64,000 bases of DNA, from NCBI GenBank assembly GCA_013298545.1, contig JAAFIA010000003.1, positions 22,242 to 86,241 of the forward strand. The letters are read 5' to 3'. The first letter of the stretch is position 1. Each line of letters starts with the position of its first letter. The stretch comes from Bacteroidota bacterium (GTDB lineage: Bacteria > Bacteroidota > Bacteroidia > Palsa-965). Below, piece by piece: positions 41,582 through 49,680 of this stretch. The position numbers and the translations under genes were made by a program. A model generated the notes under the pieces. The model saw nothing but the letters and a program-made list of their open reading frames with translations, had not been told where the DNA came from and did no database searches.

Positions 41582-43288
41582 ATGGAAAAAAGATGGCAGT
41601 TATTACCCGAAGGGAATCAGGCGTTGATTGATCAACTGGCCAAGGAGCTTTCCATTCACCGTGTTTTAGCCACTTTGCTTGTTCGGCGCGGCATCAAAAA
41701 TTTTTCCGAGGCGCGCGATTTTTTTCGTCCAACATTAGAACAACTTCACAACCCCATGTTGATGCGCGACATGGAAAAAGCTGTTGCTCGGATTGAAAAA
41801 GCGCTGCTTTCCGGTGAAAAAATTCTTGTTTATGGCGATTATGATGTTGACGGAACAACAGCCGTTGCACTCGTTTACACCTACCTGCGCACGTTAAATG
41901 CACAATGCGATTTTTATATTCCAGATCGCTATAAAGAAGGGTATGGCATTTCGTTTACCGGAATTGAATATGCGGCAGCGCATGGTTACTCGCTCATCAT
42001 TGCGCTTGACTGCGGCATCAAAGCAGTAGAAAAAATAAAAGCTGCCAATGATTTGCAAGTGGATTTTATCATTTGCGATCACCACCGCCCTGGCGATGTG
42101 TTGCCGGATGCGGTTGCGGTGCTCGATCCAAAACGCGATGATTGTCCTTATCCATTCAAAGAACTTTCGGGTTGTGGCATTGGCTTTAAACTCGTTCAAG
42201 CGCTTGCCGAAAAACGCGGTCTTTCCCGAGCCGAACTCATGCCGTATCTCGATTTTGTAGCGGTAAGTATTGCGGCCGATTTGGTTTCTATTGCTGGCGA
42301 AAATCGGGTGCTAGCGTATTTCGGTTTGCAACGCATCAATACCGATCCGCGCCCAGGTTTTCGTGCCATGATTCGGCAACAAAATATTAAAAAGAGCATT
42401 TCCATTACCGAACTTGTTTTTGTGATTGCGCCGCGCATCAATGCTGCGGGACGTTTGGAGCATGGTGCCAAAGCCGTTGAATTGCTCATTGCCTCTTCTG
42501 TTGAACAAGCCGAAGCAGCGAGTCAGGCCGTGAACAAAACAAATTCAAACCGCAAGGATATTGATACGTTTACGACACAGCAAGCGGTAGAAATTTTAGA
42601 AAACTATCCGCAACATGCACAGCGCCGCTCTACTGTTGTTTTTCACCCATCGTGGCATAAAGGTGTTGTAGGCATTGTGGCTTCGCGTTTGATTGAGCGT
42701 TGGTATCGGCCAACGATTGTTTTGACCGAATCGAATGGTGTGGCGACGGGTTCGGCGCGGTCGGTAAAAGATTTCGACGTATATGAGGCCATCGAAGCTT
42801 GCGGCGATTTGCTCGATCAATTTGGTGGCCACACGTATGCCGCAGGATTGACCTTGAAAATAGAGCAGGTTGAAAAATTTAAAGAACGTTTTGAGGAAGT
42901 TGTTCAAAAAACGATTCTCGAAAAATCGCTTGTTCCTGAAATCGAAATTGATGCCGAGCTTTCGCTCGATGATGTTGACGGAAAATTTGTGCGTGTGTTG
43001 CGGCAGTTTGCGCCTTTTGGTCCTGACAACATGAGTCCAGTGTTTTGTGTGCGGGGTGCGGCTGATCGCGGGTGGGCGCGGGTGGTTGGCAACAACCATT
43101 TAAAAATGGACATCATCAATCCGAAAACGCCTGATCGAATTTTTCCTGCTATCGGATTTGGGCTTGGGGCGCATTTGCCAGAAACTACGGGTGGAAAAAA
43201 TTTCGACTTGTGCTGTTCGCTCGAAGACAATGAATGGAACGGACAAACATCGCTGCAACTTTCGGTGAAAGATATGCGCGCATGCTAA
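41582..43288 (+). CDS. recJ: Single-stranded-DNA-specific exonuclease RecJ
   Basis: DHH-family 5'-3' exonuclease of 568 residues acting in RecF-pathway recombination and mismatch repair. The metal-binding motifs are visible in order: VYGDYDVDGTTAVAL, ALDCGIK, ICDHHRPGD and SIAADLVS. The DHHA1 domain shows HPSWHKGVVGIVASRL and GSARSVKDFDVYEA, with the GGHTYAAGLTL motif following. The start at 41582 begins MEKRWQLLPEG, as in relatives; the extension to 41504 overlaps hipA out of frame. It ends close to cysQ, possibly overlapping its alternative start. Confidence 0.94.
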   Translation: MEKRWQLLPEGNQALIDQLAKELSIHRVLATLLVRRGIKNFSEARDFFRPTLEQLHNPMLMRDMEKAVARIEKALLSGEKILVYGDYDVDGTTAVALVYTYLRTLNAQCDFYIPDRYKEGYGISFTGIEYAAAHGYSLIIALDCGIKAVEKIKAANDLQVDFIICDHHRPGDVLPDAVAVLDPKRDDCPYPFKELSGCGIGFKLVQALAEKRGLSRAELMPYLDFVAVSIAADLVSIAGENRVLAYFGLQRINTDPRPGFRAMIRQQNIKKSISITELVFVIAPRINAAGRLEHGAKAVELLIASSVEQAEAASQAVNKTNSNRKDIDTFTTQQAVEILENYPQHAQRRSTVVFHPSWHKGVVGIVASRLIERWYRPTIVLTESNGVATGSARSVKDFDVYEAIEACGDLLDQFGGHTYAAGLTLKIEQVEKFKERFEEVVQKTILEKSLVPEIEIDAELSLDDVDGKFVRVLRQFAPFGPDNMSPVFCVRGAADRGWARVVGNNHLKMDIINPKTPDRIFPAIGFGLGAHLPETTGGKNFDLCCSLEDNEWNGQTSLQLSVKDMRAC

Positions 43289-43311
43289 CACGTTTTCGCA
43301 AAACAATCTTT

Positions 43312-44130
43312 ATGCTTTCAAAAAATCTCGAAATAGCCATTCATGCTGCGCTACAAGCTGGCGAAAAAATACGCACGATTTATCGAGAGGAGGAACATGG
43401 TGTTTCGTATAAAACAGATAATAGTCCGCTAACCCGCGCCGATAGCGCCGCGCACGATTGCATTGCCAGTTATCTTGCAGAAACAAAAATCCCCTTGTTG
43501 AGTGAAGAGGATGCACGTAATCATGGATTTGAAGAACGCAAAAACTGGTCGCGCTGTTGGATCGTTGATCCACTTGATGGTACAAAAGAATTTATCAAAC
43601 GCAATGGTGAGTTTACCGTGAACATTGCACTAGCAGCAAATGGTGTGCCCATGCTCGGTGTTATCTATGCGCCGATTCTTGATGTCTTGTATTTTGCCGA
43701 AAAAGATGCAGGGGCATTTCTCATCCGAAACACCAAAGACGATGCTTATTCTAGCGAAATGATGCGCGCAAAGGCGATTTCACTTCCTTTGCAGCCGCTT
43801 CCCCAAATTTGTACGGTTGTTGGAAGCCGCTCACATGCTTCGTCGGAAACGGATGCGTTTGTAGAACAATTGCGAACAGGTTTCGGAACAGTTGATTTTA
43901 TTGCTGCGGGCAGTTCACTCAAATTTGGGTTGATTGCCGAAGGCAAAGCGCATGTTTATCCACGCTTCGCACCTACCATGGAATGGGATACTGCGGCAGG
44001 ACAAATTATTGTGGCAGAAAGTGGCGGAAACATGATCGATTACCACGCTAAAAAACCAATGACCTACAACCGCGAAGAATTGCGAAATGATTGGTTTTTA
44101 GCTGTAGCAAAAGGCTTCAATACCCGATAA
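43312..44130 (+). CDS. cysQ: 3'(2'),5'-bisphosphate nucleotidase CysQ
   Basis: Magnesium-dependent phosphatase of the inositol monophosphatase superfamily that hydrolyses PAP to AMP during sulfur assimilation. Motifs are PLTRADSAAHDCI, LLSEED, WIVDPLDGTKEFIKRNGEFT and WDTAAGQIIVAESGG. I start at 43312 (MLSKNLEIAIHAALQAGEKI), which aligns with the family; an ATG at 43282 overlapping the recJ stop is an alternative. Length 272 residues, normal. Likely co-transcribed with recJ. Confidence 0.92.
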   Translation: MLSKNLEIAIHAALQAGEKIRTIYREEEHGVSYKTDNSPLTRADSAAHDCIASYLAETKIPLLSEEDARNHGFEERKNWSRCWIVDPLDGTKEFIKRNGEFTVNIALAANGVPMLGVIYAPILDVLYFAEKDAGAFLIRNTKDDAYSSEMMRAKAISLPLQPLPQICTVVGSRSHASSETDAFVEQLRTGFGTVDFIAAGSSLKFGLIAEGKAHVYPRFAPTMEWDTAAGQIIVAESGGNMIDYHAKKPMTYNREELRNDWFLAVAKGFNTR

Positions 44131-44143
44131 AAACAAGGGGCCT

Positions 44144-44314
44144 CTATGGGATGCGGTAGATCACGATTGTACTCTCAGGAAAATAGTTCCTCAAAAATTC
44201 GTCTGGTCGGTACCAAACACAATATACGATTGTACCGTTGATAGATTCTACCGTCATGGTAGGGCCACCTGATTTGAGGCGAACAGTATCGCCAATAGAA
44301 AAGAGAGCTGCCAT
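44144..44314 (-). CDS. YodC-like small protein (DUF2158), copy 1
   Basis: Mini-gene encoding 56 residues. Translated by hand from the minus strand, it begins MAALFSIGDTVRLKSGGPTM and ends with TIVIYRIP. The opening matches the YodC/DUF2158 family (GDxVxLKSGGPxMTV), small proteins of unknown function with a beta-barrel-like core. A related copy lies upstream at 44383-44556. It ends 13 bases from convergent cysQ. Confidence 0.75.
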   Translation of the reverse strand: MAALFSIGDTVRLKSGGPTMTVESINGTIVYCVWYRPDEFLRNYFPESTIVIYRIP

Positions 44315-44382
44315 TCAATATAAATGTGGTTAATGTTAATTGAATTCTATAGGTATTGGCAAAAGCACATCAACACCTTTTA

Positions 44383-44556
44383 CTATAATGGAACACGAAT
44401 TAATACCAATGTCTCTGGTGGAAATTTATTCCTATAATACTCATCGTTTATAGACCAAATGCAGTGCACGACTTGTCCTTGAATGGACTCAACTGTCATG
44501 GAAGGGCTTCCGGATTTCAATTGAACCGTATCGCCGATAGAAAATAAAAATGCCAT
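44383..44556 (-). CDS. YodC-like small protein (DUF2158), copy 2
   Basis: Encodes 57 residues from the ATG at 44556 (MAFLFSIGDTVQLKSGSPSM); the frame extends to 44601 without conserved sequence. It is a clear paralogue of the copy at 44144: both share LFSIGDTV.LKSG.P.MTVESI and a FP.ET/ES..I end. The 68-base gap between them suggests tandem duplication. The 210 bases upstream, to the methyltransferase, hold no further gene I can support. Confidence 0.75.
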   Translation of the reverse strand: MAFLFSIGDTVQLKSGSPSMTVESIQGQVVHCIWSINDEYYRNKFPPETLVLIRVPL

Positions 44557-44766
44557 AATTTGAGGTGTAGGTTGATACAATATTACATTGTAAAAAAGCA
44601 AAAGTCAAGTAGTTGTTCATAATTATTGGTATTTGATGGGCAAAAAAATCAATCCTCATTAATCGCCTCAAGTATTTAAACACCAACGCCCGAATGTCCT
44701 ACTGCGAAATAAAACTAGGTTATCCGCATTTTTTTTGGGATTTTTACGCCTCATTTTTAGGCACTC

Positions 44767-45552
44767 ATGCACGAAAGACATTCCAACCGCGAACAGTATT
44801 TTGAAGAACAAAGTACCGTAACTAAAAAATACGTCATTCCGTTTATCGAAGATGTTCGTCCGGTTACCGCAGCACTACATGTTGCCGAAATTGGTTGTGG
44901 AGAGGCCGGAAACCTCAAGCCATTTGTAGATATGGGCTGTAAAGTTGTAGGCATCGATCTTGCTCCAAACAAAATCGAAAACGGAAAGAAATTTTACGCC
45001 AATCATCCCAACAAAAACAACATCACATTAATTGCTGAGGACATTTACAAGATTGACCCGAATGCGTTCCCGAAATTTGATCTGATTGTGATGCGCGATG
45101 TGATAGAACATATTCCAAATCAAGATCTGTTTATGGCGCGACTAAAAGATTTTCTCGCACCTGATGGCATCATCTTTTTTGCCTATCCACCTTGGCGTAT
45201 GCCTTTTGGTGGGCATCAGCAAATTTGCATCAATACGTTTATGAGTAAAATGCCTTATACGCATTTGCTCCCGCGTTGGCTGTATTTTGGCATGATGCGT
45301 TGGTTGGGCGAAAGCAAGGAAAAAATCGTGAGTCTGACAGAGGTTCGCGATACTGGCATTAGCATCAATACGTTCAATGGCTTGGTGAAAAAACACGAGT
45401 ATGTTTTCAAAAAACAGGTGTATTATTTCATCAATCCAAACTACGAAATCAAGTTTAAACTCAAACCACGCGTGCTTTCGCCCTTATTCAATATTCCTTG
45501 GTTGCGCGATTTTTTCGTAACGACGTATTATAACATTATTGGATTGAAGTAG
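44767..45552 (+). CDS. Class I SAM-dependent methyltransferase
   Basis: Rossmann-fold methyltransferase of 261 residues. Motif I is VAEIGCGEAGNL, motif II is VVGIDLAP, and the acidic/aromatic region MRDVIEHIPNQDLF with FFAYPPWRMPFGG follows. The C-terminal 90 residues are basic and hydrophobic and may contact lipid or substrate. No partner gene is obvious. Its closest context is the polysaccharide genes beyond darTG, so an O-antigen or lipid-linked sugar target is possible. Substrate not assigned. Confidence 0.82.
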   Translation: MHERHSNREQYFEEQSTVTKKYVIPFIEDVRPVTAALHVAEIGCGEAGNLKPFVDMGCKVVGIDLAPNKIENGKKFYANHPNKNNITLIAEDIYKIDPNAFPKFDLIVMRDVIEHIPNQDLFMARLKDFLAPDGIIFFAYPPWRMPFGGHQQICINTFMSKMPYTHLLPRWLYFGMMRWLGESKEKIVSLTEVRDTGISINTFNGLVKKHEYVFKKQVYYFINPNYEIKFKLKPRVLSPLFNIPWLRDFFVTTYYNIIGLK

Positions 45553-45632
45553 ATTGGCTAACCCTAAAAAGGCGAGATGCAATAATATTAAGTTTGCGTT
45601 GAACTAAGCCATGAATAATTTAATTTTAGGAA

Positions 45633-46256
45633 ATGGTTGATTTGAATAAAATATATCTGTTTCGTATGATCCATATTGAGAATATCCCACATGTTCTTAA
45701 ACATGGTATTACACATTCAACCTCCATCAATTCGAATCCTCAGTATAAACCCATCGGTGATAGCAGTATAATTAAAACTCGAAATAAATTTACATTAAAG
45801 AATGGCAGAGCGTTAGGTGACTACATTCCATTTTATTTTGGTGTAAGGACCCCAATGCTATATGTTATTCAAAAAGGCTATAAAATGGTAGCTTCAACAC
45901 CTGCTGAGGATATTGTGTACTGCATAAGTTCCGTTCAAAAAATCATAGACCTTGAATTAGATTTTGTATTCACCAATGGTCATGCCGTTGATGGCTTTAG
46001 TTCTCAATACACTAATACAGATATCGGCGATATTGGTAGCATTTTAGATATGAATGCAATCCAGGCAAAGTATTGGAATGACGAAAAGGACTTAGACAAA
46101 AAACGCAGAAAAGAAGCTGAATTTTTAGTCCTGGGTGATATTGCTATCGGTGGTATTTTAGGTTATTCTACATACAATGAAAATGCAAAAAACAAAATAA
46201 TAAATTGGGGTCTTAATAAAGACAGCATTGCTATCAGACCAGATTTCTATTTTTAA
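45633..46256 (+). CDS. darT: DarT DNA ADP-ribosyltransferase toxin (DUF4433)
   Basis: Toxin of 207 residues from the DarT family, which ADP-ribosylates bases in single-stranded DNA (thymidine in the best-studied members) and blocks replication. Visible family features are IYLFRMIHIENIPHVLKHGI at the start, the NAD-pocket segment DYIPFYFGVRTPMLY, and the catalytic glutamate at about residue 163 in RRKEAEFLVLGDI. No truncation is seen. The antitoxin gene darG starts after three bases. AT-rich compared with the flanking polysaccharide genes, which suggests transfer. Some DarTG pairs act as phage defence. Confidence 0.9.
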   Translation: MVDLNKIYLFRMIHIENIPHVLKHGITHSTSINSNPQYKPIGDSSIIKTRNKFTLKNGRALGDYIPFYFGVRTPMLYVIQKGYKMVASTPAEDIVYCISSVQKIIDLELDFVFTNGHAVDGFSSQYTNTDIGDIGSILDMNAIQAKYWNDEKDLDKKRRKEAEFLVLGDIAIGGILGYSTYNENAKNKIINWGLNKDSIAIRPDFYF

Positions 46257-46259
46257 TAT

Positions 46260-47291
46260 ATGATACACTACCAAATAGGCAACTTGTTAGACAGCGAAGC
46301 AGAAGCTTTGGTCAACACCGTCAATACCCTCGGAGTAATGGGCAAAGGTATTGCCTTGCAGTTTAAAAACCTGTTTCCTAACAATTTCAAATTGTATTAC
46401 AATGCTTGCAAAAATAAAGAAGTGCAGGTAGGTAAACTTTTTGTTACTGAAGAAACCTTGTTGACAGGTAAAAAAATCATCATAAATTTTCCTACAAAAA
46501 CCAATTGGCGTTTACCCTCCGAATATCAATACATTGAAGTTGGTTTGACCGAATTAGTGAAAGTTATCGAAGAGAAAAAAATAAAATCAATTGCTATTCC
46601 TCCATTGGGTTCGGGCAACGGCGGGCTTGATTGGAACAAAGTCAAACAGATATTGGAAAAACATCTAACGAATGTAGATTGTGATATTTGGATATATGAA
46701 CCTAGTGTTGCTATGCAAGAGATTCTAAAAAAAGAACGTGTAAAGTTGACTCCTGCAAGGGCCATGTTATTATCAGTTTTGTATGAATTAGTTCGTAATG
46801 GCGAATTTGTATCGGAATTTTCTTCTGAAAAAATCGCTTACTTCTTGCAACGATTTGGTGCAAAAGACACATTCAAATTAGAGTTTCAGCCTAATTTTTA
46901 TGGGCCTTATTCAGGTAAAGTAAAACACGTTTTATATTACTTAAACGGTAGTTATATCATGGGTTATAGTGCTAAAGACAAAAAGCCATTTGAAGAATTG
47001 GGCTTAATTCCTGATGCCGAATTAGAAGTAAATGCTTTTTTAGATAGTCCAGAAAATTCAAGCTATAAAAGTATCGTAGAAAAAACCAAATCGTTCTTAA
47101 CCGGATTTTATTCCCCTTTTGGTTTAGAGCTACTCTCTACAATCGACTTTATAATTTCTGAAAAGAAAGTCTATTCACAAGAAGATATCGCTCAGGAACT
47201 AGAAAACTGGAGCGACAGAAAGAAAACGCTATTTAATAATCCAAAATTTATCAAAATAGCAATTGAAAATTTGCATTCATACCTGAATTAA
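46260..47291 (+). CDS. darG: DarG macrodomain antitoxin
   Basis: Antitoxin of 343 residues. The macrodomain (about 1-155) starts MIHYQIGNLLDSEAEALVNT and contains VMGKGIALQFK and the ADP-ribose loop PPLGSGNGGLDW; it removes ADP-ribose from DNA. The C-terminal domain (about 165-343; ARAMLLSVLYELVRNG, FYGPYSGKVKHVLYYLNGSY) corresponds to the part of DarG that binds and blocks DarT. Three bases separate it from darT. The C-terminal domain looks like the SocA/Panacea type fold also seen at the N-terminus of the DUF488 protein. Confidence 0.9.
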   Translation: MIHYQIGNLLDSEAEALVNTVNTLGVMGKGIALQFKNLFPNNFKLYYNACKNKEVQVGKLFVTEETLLTGKKIIINFPTKTNWRLPSEYQYIEVGLTELVKVIEEKKIKSIAIPPLGSGNGGLDWNKVKQILEKHLTNVDCDIWIYEPSVAMQEILKKERVKLTPARAMLLSVLYELVRNGEFVSEFSSEKIAYFLQRFGAKDTFKLEFQPNFYGPYSGKVKHVLYYLNGSYIMGYSAKDKKPFEELGLIPDAELEVNAFLDSPENSSYKSIVEKTKSFLTGFYSPFGLELLSTIDFIISEKKVYSQEDIAQELENWSDRKKTLFNNPKFIKIAIENLHSYLN

Positions 47292-47330
47292 AAGAAGAGA
47301 TATAATTCCATTTGTTTCCCGTGATTCTAC

Positions 47331-47357
47331 CGAAAAGCCATTTCTAATCGCTTTTCG
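47331..47357 (+). terminator. Hairpin after darTG
   Basis: CGAAAAGC / GCTTTTCG stem with an 11-base loop, 40 bases after darG, followed by CGGCTGTTTTCTT. Probably ends the darTG transcript. Confidence 0.5.
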
Positions 47358-47413
47358 CGGCTGTTTTCTTATCATTTCTGCTGCTTTTTCTGCCATTTCC
47401 GGCAGTAAAAACG

Positions 47414-47421
47414 TACTTTTG
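47414..47421 (+). promoter_or_regulatory. Possible -7 box of gmd
   Basis: TACTTTTG matches TAnnTTTG and is 20 bases before the gmd ATG, a suitable leader length. The -33 region is only a T-rich run (TTTTTC at 47385-47390). Confidence 0.4.
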
Positions 47422-47440
47422 TTACTCCAGAAATTTCTTT

Positions 47441-48529
47441 ATGGCTAAAACAGCACTCATTACCGGAGTAACGGGTCAAGACGGAGCTTATCTTGCAGAA
47501 CTATTGCTTTCAAAAGGCTATCATGTACATGGTGTAAAACGCCGCAGTTCGATGTTCAATACACAGCGGATTGATCATTTGTACAAAGATCAACACGATG
47601 CGCAGGTGCGTTTCAAATTGCATTATGGCGACCTGACGGATTCGACTAATTTGATTCGCATCATTCAAGAAGTTCAACCGGACGAGATTTATAATTTGGC
47701 GGCACAATCACATGTGAAAGTTTCGTTTGAAACTCCAGAATATACGGCCAACGCTGATGCGATTGGTACCTTGCGTTTGCTCGAAGCGATTCGCATTCTC
47801 AACTTGACAGAAAAGACGCGTTTTTATCAAGCTTCTACTTCAGAGTTGTATGGCTTGGTTCAAGCTGTTCCGCAAAATGAAGAAACGCCTTTTTATCCAC
47901 GTAGTCCGTATGGCGTTGCTAAATTATACGCTTACTGGATTACCAAAAATTACCGCGAAGCGTATGGTATTTATGCGTGTAATGGAATTTTATTCAATCA
48001 CGAAAGTCCTATTCGTGGCGAAACATTTGTAACGCGAAAAATTACACGCGCAGCAGCAAAAATAAAACTCGGTCTTCAAGATAAATTATACTTAGGCAAT
48101 CTGGATGCAGAACGCGATTGGGGCCATGCACGCGATTACGTGGAAGGCATGTGGTTGATGATGCAACAAGAAAAGCCTGACGATTATGTATTGGCCACCG
48201 GCATTAAAATTACCGTTCGTCAGTTTGTCGATTGGGCTTTTGCCGAAGTGGGAATCACACTTTCTTGGAAAGGCGAAGGCATTGATGAGAAAGGCTACGA
48301 TGCGTCAACTGGAAATTCGCTTGTTGAAATTGATCCGCGTTATTTCCGCCCAACTGAAGTTGATTTGCTCGTTGGCGATGCGTCGAAAGCTGAAAAAAAT
48401 CTGGGCTGGAAACCGAAATTAAGTGTTGCTGAGTTGGTCAAAGAAATGGTCCAATCGGATTTGCGTTTGTTTGAAAAAGACAAGTACTTGCTCGATGGTG
48501 GCCATGAAGTCAATCAGTTTCACGAATAA
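47441..48529 (+). CDS. gmd: GDP-mannose 4,6-dehydratase
   Basis: Short-chain dehydrogenase/reductase that converts GDP-D-mannose to GDP-4-keto-6-deoxymannose, the first step to GDP-L-fucose. NAD(P)-binding [15 protein letters not shown] opens the protein; then [32 protein letters not shown], the catalytic Tyr-Lys in [12 protein letters not shown] and [18 protein letters not shown]. Length 362 residues, normal. It is directly followed by fcl, the next enzyme of the pathway. Confidence 0.96.
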   Translation: MAKTALITGVTGQDGAYLAELLLSKGYHVHGVKRRSSMFNTQRIDHLYKDQHDAQVRFKLHYGDLTDSTNLIRIIQEVQPDEIYNLAAQSHVKVSFETPEYTANADAIGTLRLLEAIRILNLTEKTRFYQASTSELYGLVQAVPQNEETPFYPRSPYGVAKLYAYWITKNYREAYGIYACNGILFNHESPIRGETFVTRKITRAAAKIKLGLQDKLYLGNLDAERDWGHARDYVEGMWLMMQQEKPDDYVLATGIKITVRQFVDWAFAEVGITLSWKGEGIDEKGYDASTGNSLVEIDPRYFRPTEVDLLVGDASKAEKNLGWKPKLSVAELVKEMVQSDLRLFEKDKYLLDGGHEVNQFHE

Positions 48530-48620
48530 CATGTCCATTCACCTTCCGCGTTTTGATGCGCAAAAAATAAAAAGCGACAAAGCTGTTAAAACAGCAACCG
48601 ATTCGAGGAACACATTTCGT

Positions 48621-49571
48621 ATGGAAAAAAAATCACGTATTTATATTGCTGGGCATCGAGGCATGGTGGGTTCTGCTATTCTGCGAAACTTAACAGCACG
48701 TGGCTTTACCGAATTTATAACACGCACCTCGAAAGAACTTGACTTACGTTCGCAACAACAGGTGCACGATTTTTTCGCGCAAGAAAAACCAGATTACGTT
48801 TTTCTTGCAGCAGCCAAAGTGGGCGGCATTCACGCCAACAATACATACCGCGCCGAATTTTTGTATGACAATTTGATGATTCAAAACAATGTGATTGATG
48901 CCGCTCATAAAAATGGCGTGCAGAAATTATTGTTCCTTGGATCAACATGTATTTATCCGAAACTTGCACCACAACCATTAAACGAATCGTATTTGCTTAC
49001 TGGCGAACTAGAACCGACCAACGAGCCGTATGCAATTGCAAAAATTGCGGGCATCAAAATGTGTGATGCGTATCGTGCTCAATACGGAAGTCATTTCATT
49101 TCGTGCATGCCCACCAATCTGTATGGCCCAAACGACAATTACGATTTAAACAATTCGCATGTGCTGCCGGCTTTGCTACGCAAATTTCATGTAGCCAAAG
49201 CAACAAATGCTCCCACCGTTGAAGTTTGGGGATCGGGCACGCCCTTGCGCGAATTTCTGCATGTGGACGATATGGCCGATGCTTGCGTGCATTTGATGTT
49301 GCATTGGGATCAGGCTGGCTTCGTGAATGTTGGAACAGGCAGCGAAATCAGTATTCGTGGTTTGGCCGAATTGATTGCAAGCGTTGTGGGTTTCACAGGC
49401 GAATTGAAATTCGATGCATCTAAGCCAGACGGAACGCCACGCAAACTTACCGATGTTTCCTTGTTGCATAGTTTGAACTGGAAACACAAAATTGAGTTGG
49501 AACAAGGTATTCGCGCAGTTTACCAAGAAGTCAAATCGCTCTTTGATGAACAAATGAAGAGCTTGGCATAA
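48621..49571 (+). CDS. fcl: GDP-L-fucose synthase
   Basis: NADPH-dependent epimerase-reductase that turns the Gmd product into GDP-L-fucose. SDR motifs are [32 protein letters not shown] and the catalytic Tyr-Lys in [13 protein letters not shown]. The start at 48621 ([12 protein letters not shown]) matches the family; an ATG at 48531, two bases after gmd, would add 30 residues with no conserved content but better coupling. Length 316 residues from 48621. Together with gmd it supplies fucose for capsule or LPS glycans. Confidence 0.95.
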   Translation: MEKKSRIYIAGHRGMVGSAILRNLTARGFTEFITRTSKELDLRSQQQVHDFFAQEKPDYVFLAAAKVGGIHANNTYRAEFLYDNLMIQNNVIDAAHKNGVQKLLFLGSTCIYPKLAPQPLNESYLLTGELEPTNEPYAIAKIAGIKMCDAYRAQYGSHFISCMPTNLYGPNDNYDLNNSHVLPALLRKFHVAKATNAPTVEVWGSGTPLREFLHVDDMADACVHLMLHWDQAGFVNVGTGSEISIRGLAELIASVVGFTGELKFDASKPDGTPRKLTDVSLLHSLNWKHKIELEQGIRAVYQEVKSLFDEQMKSLA

Positions 49572-49680
49572 TAGCACAATTCCAAAGTACAATTTTTAGC
49601 TTTCTAAGTTCAATTGCGAAGTTTCAACGTACCGATTCAACATTCAACCGTAGATTACGCGAACAAATAAAACAAATACT

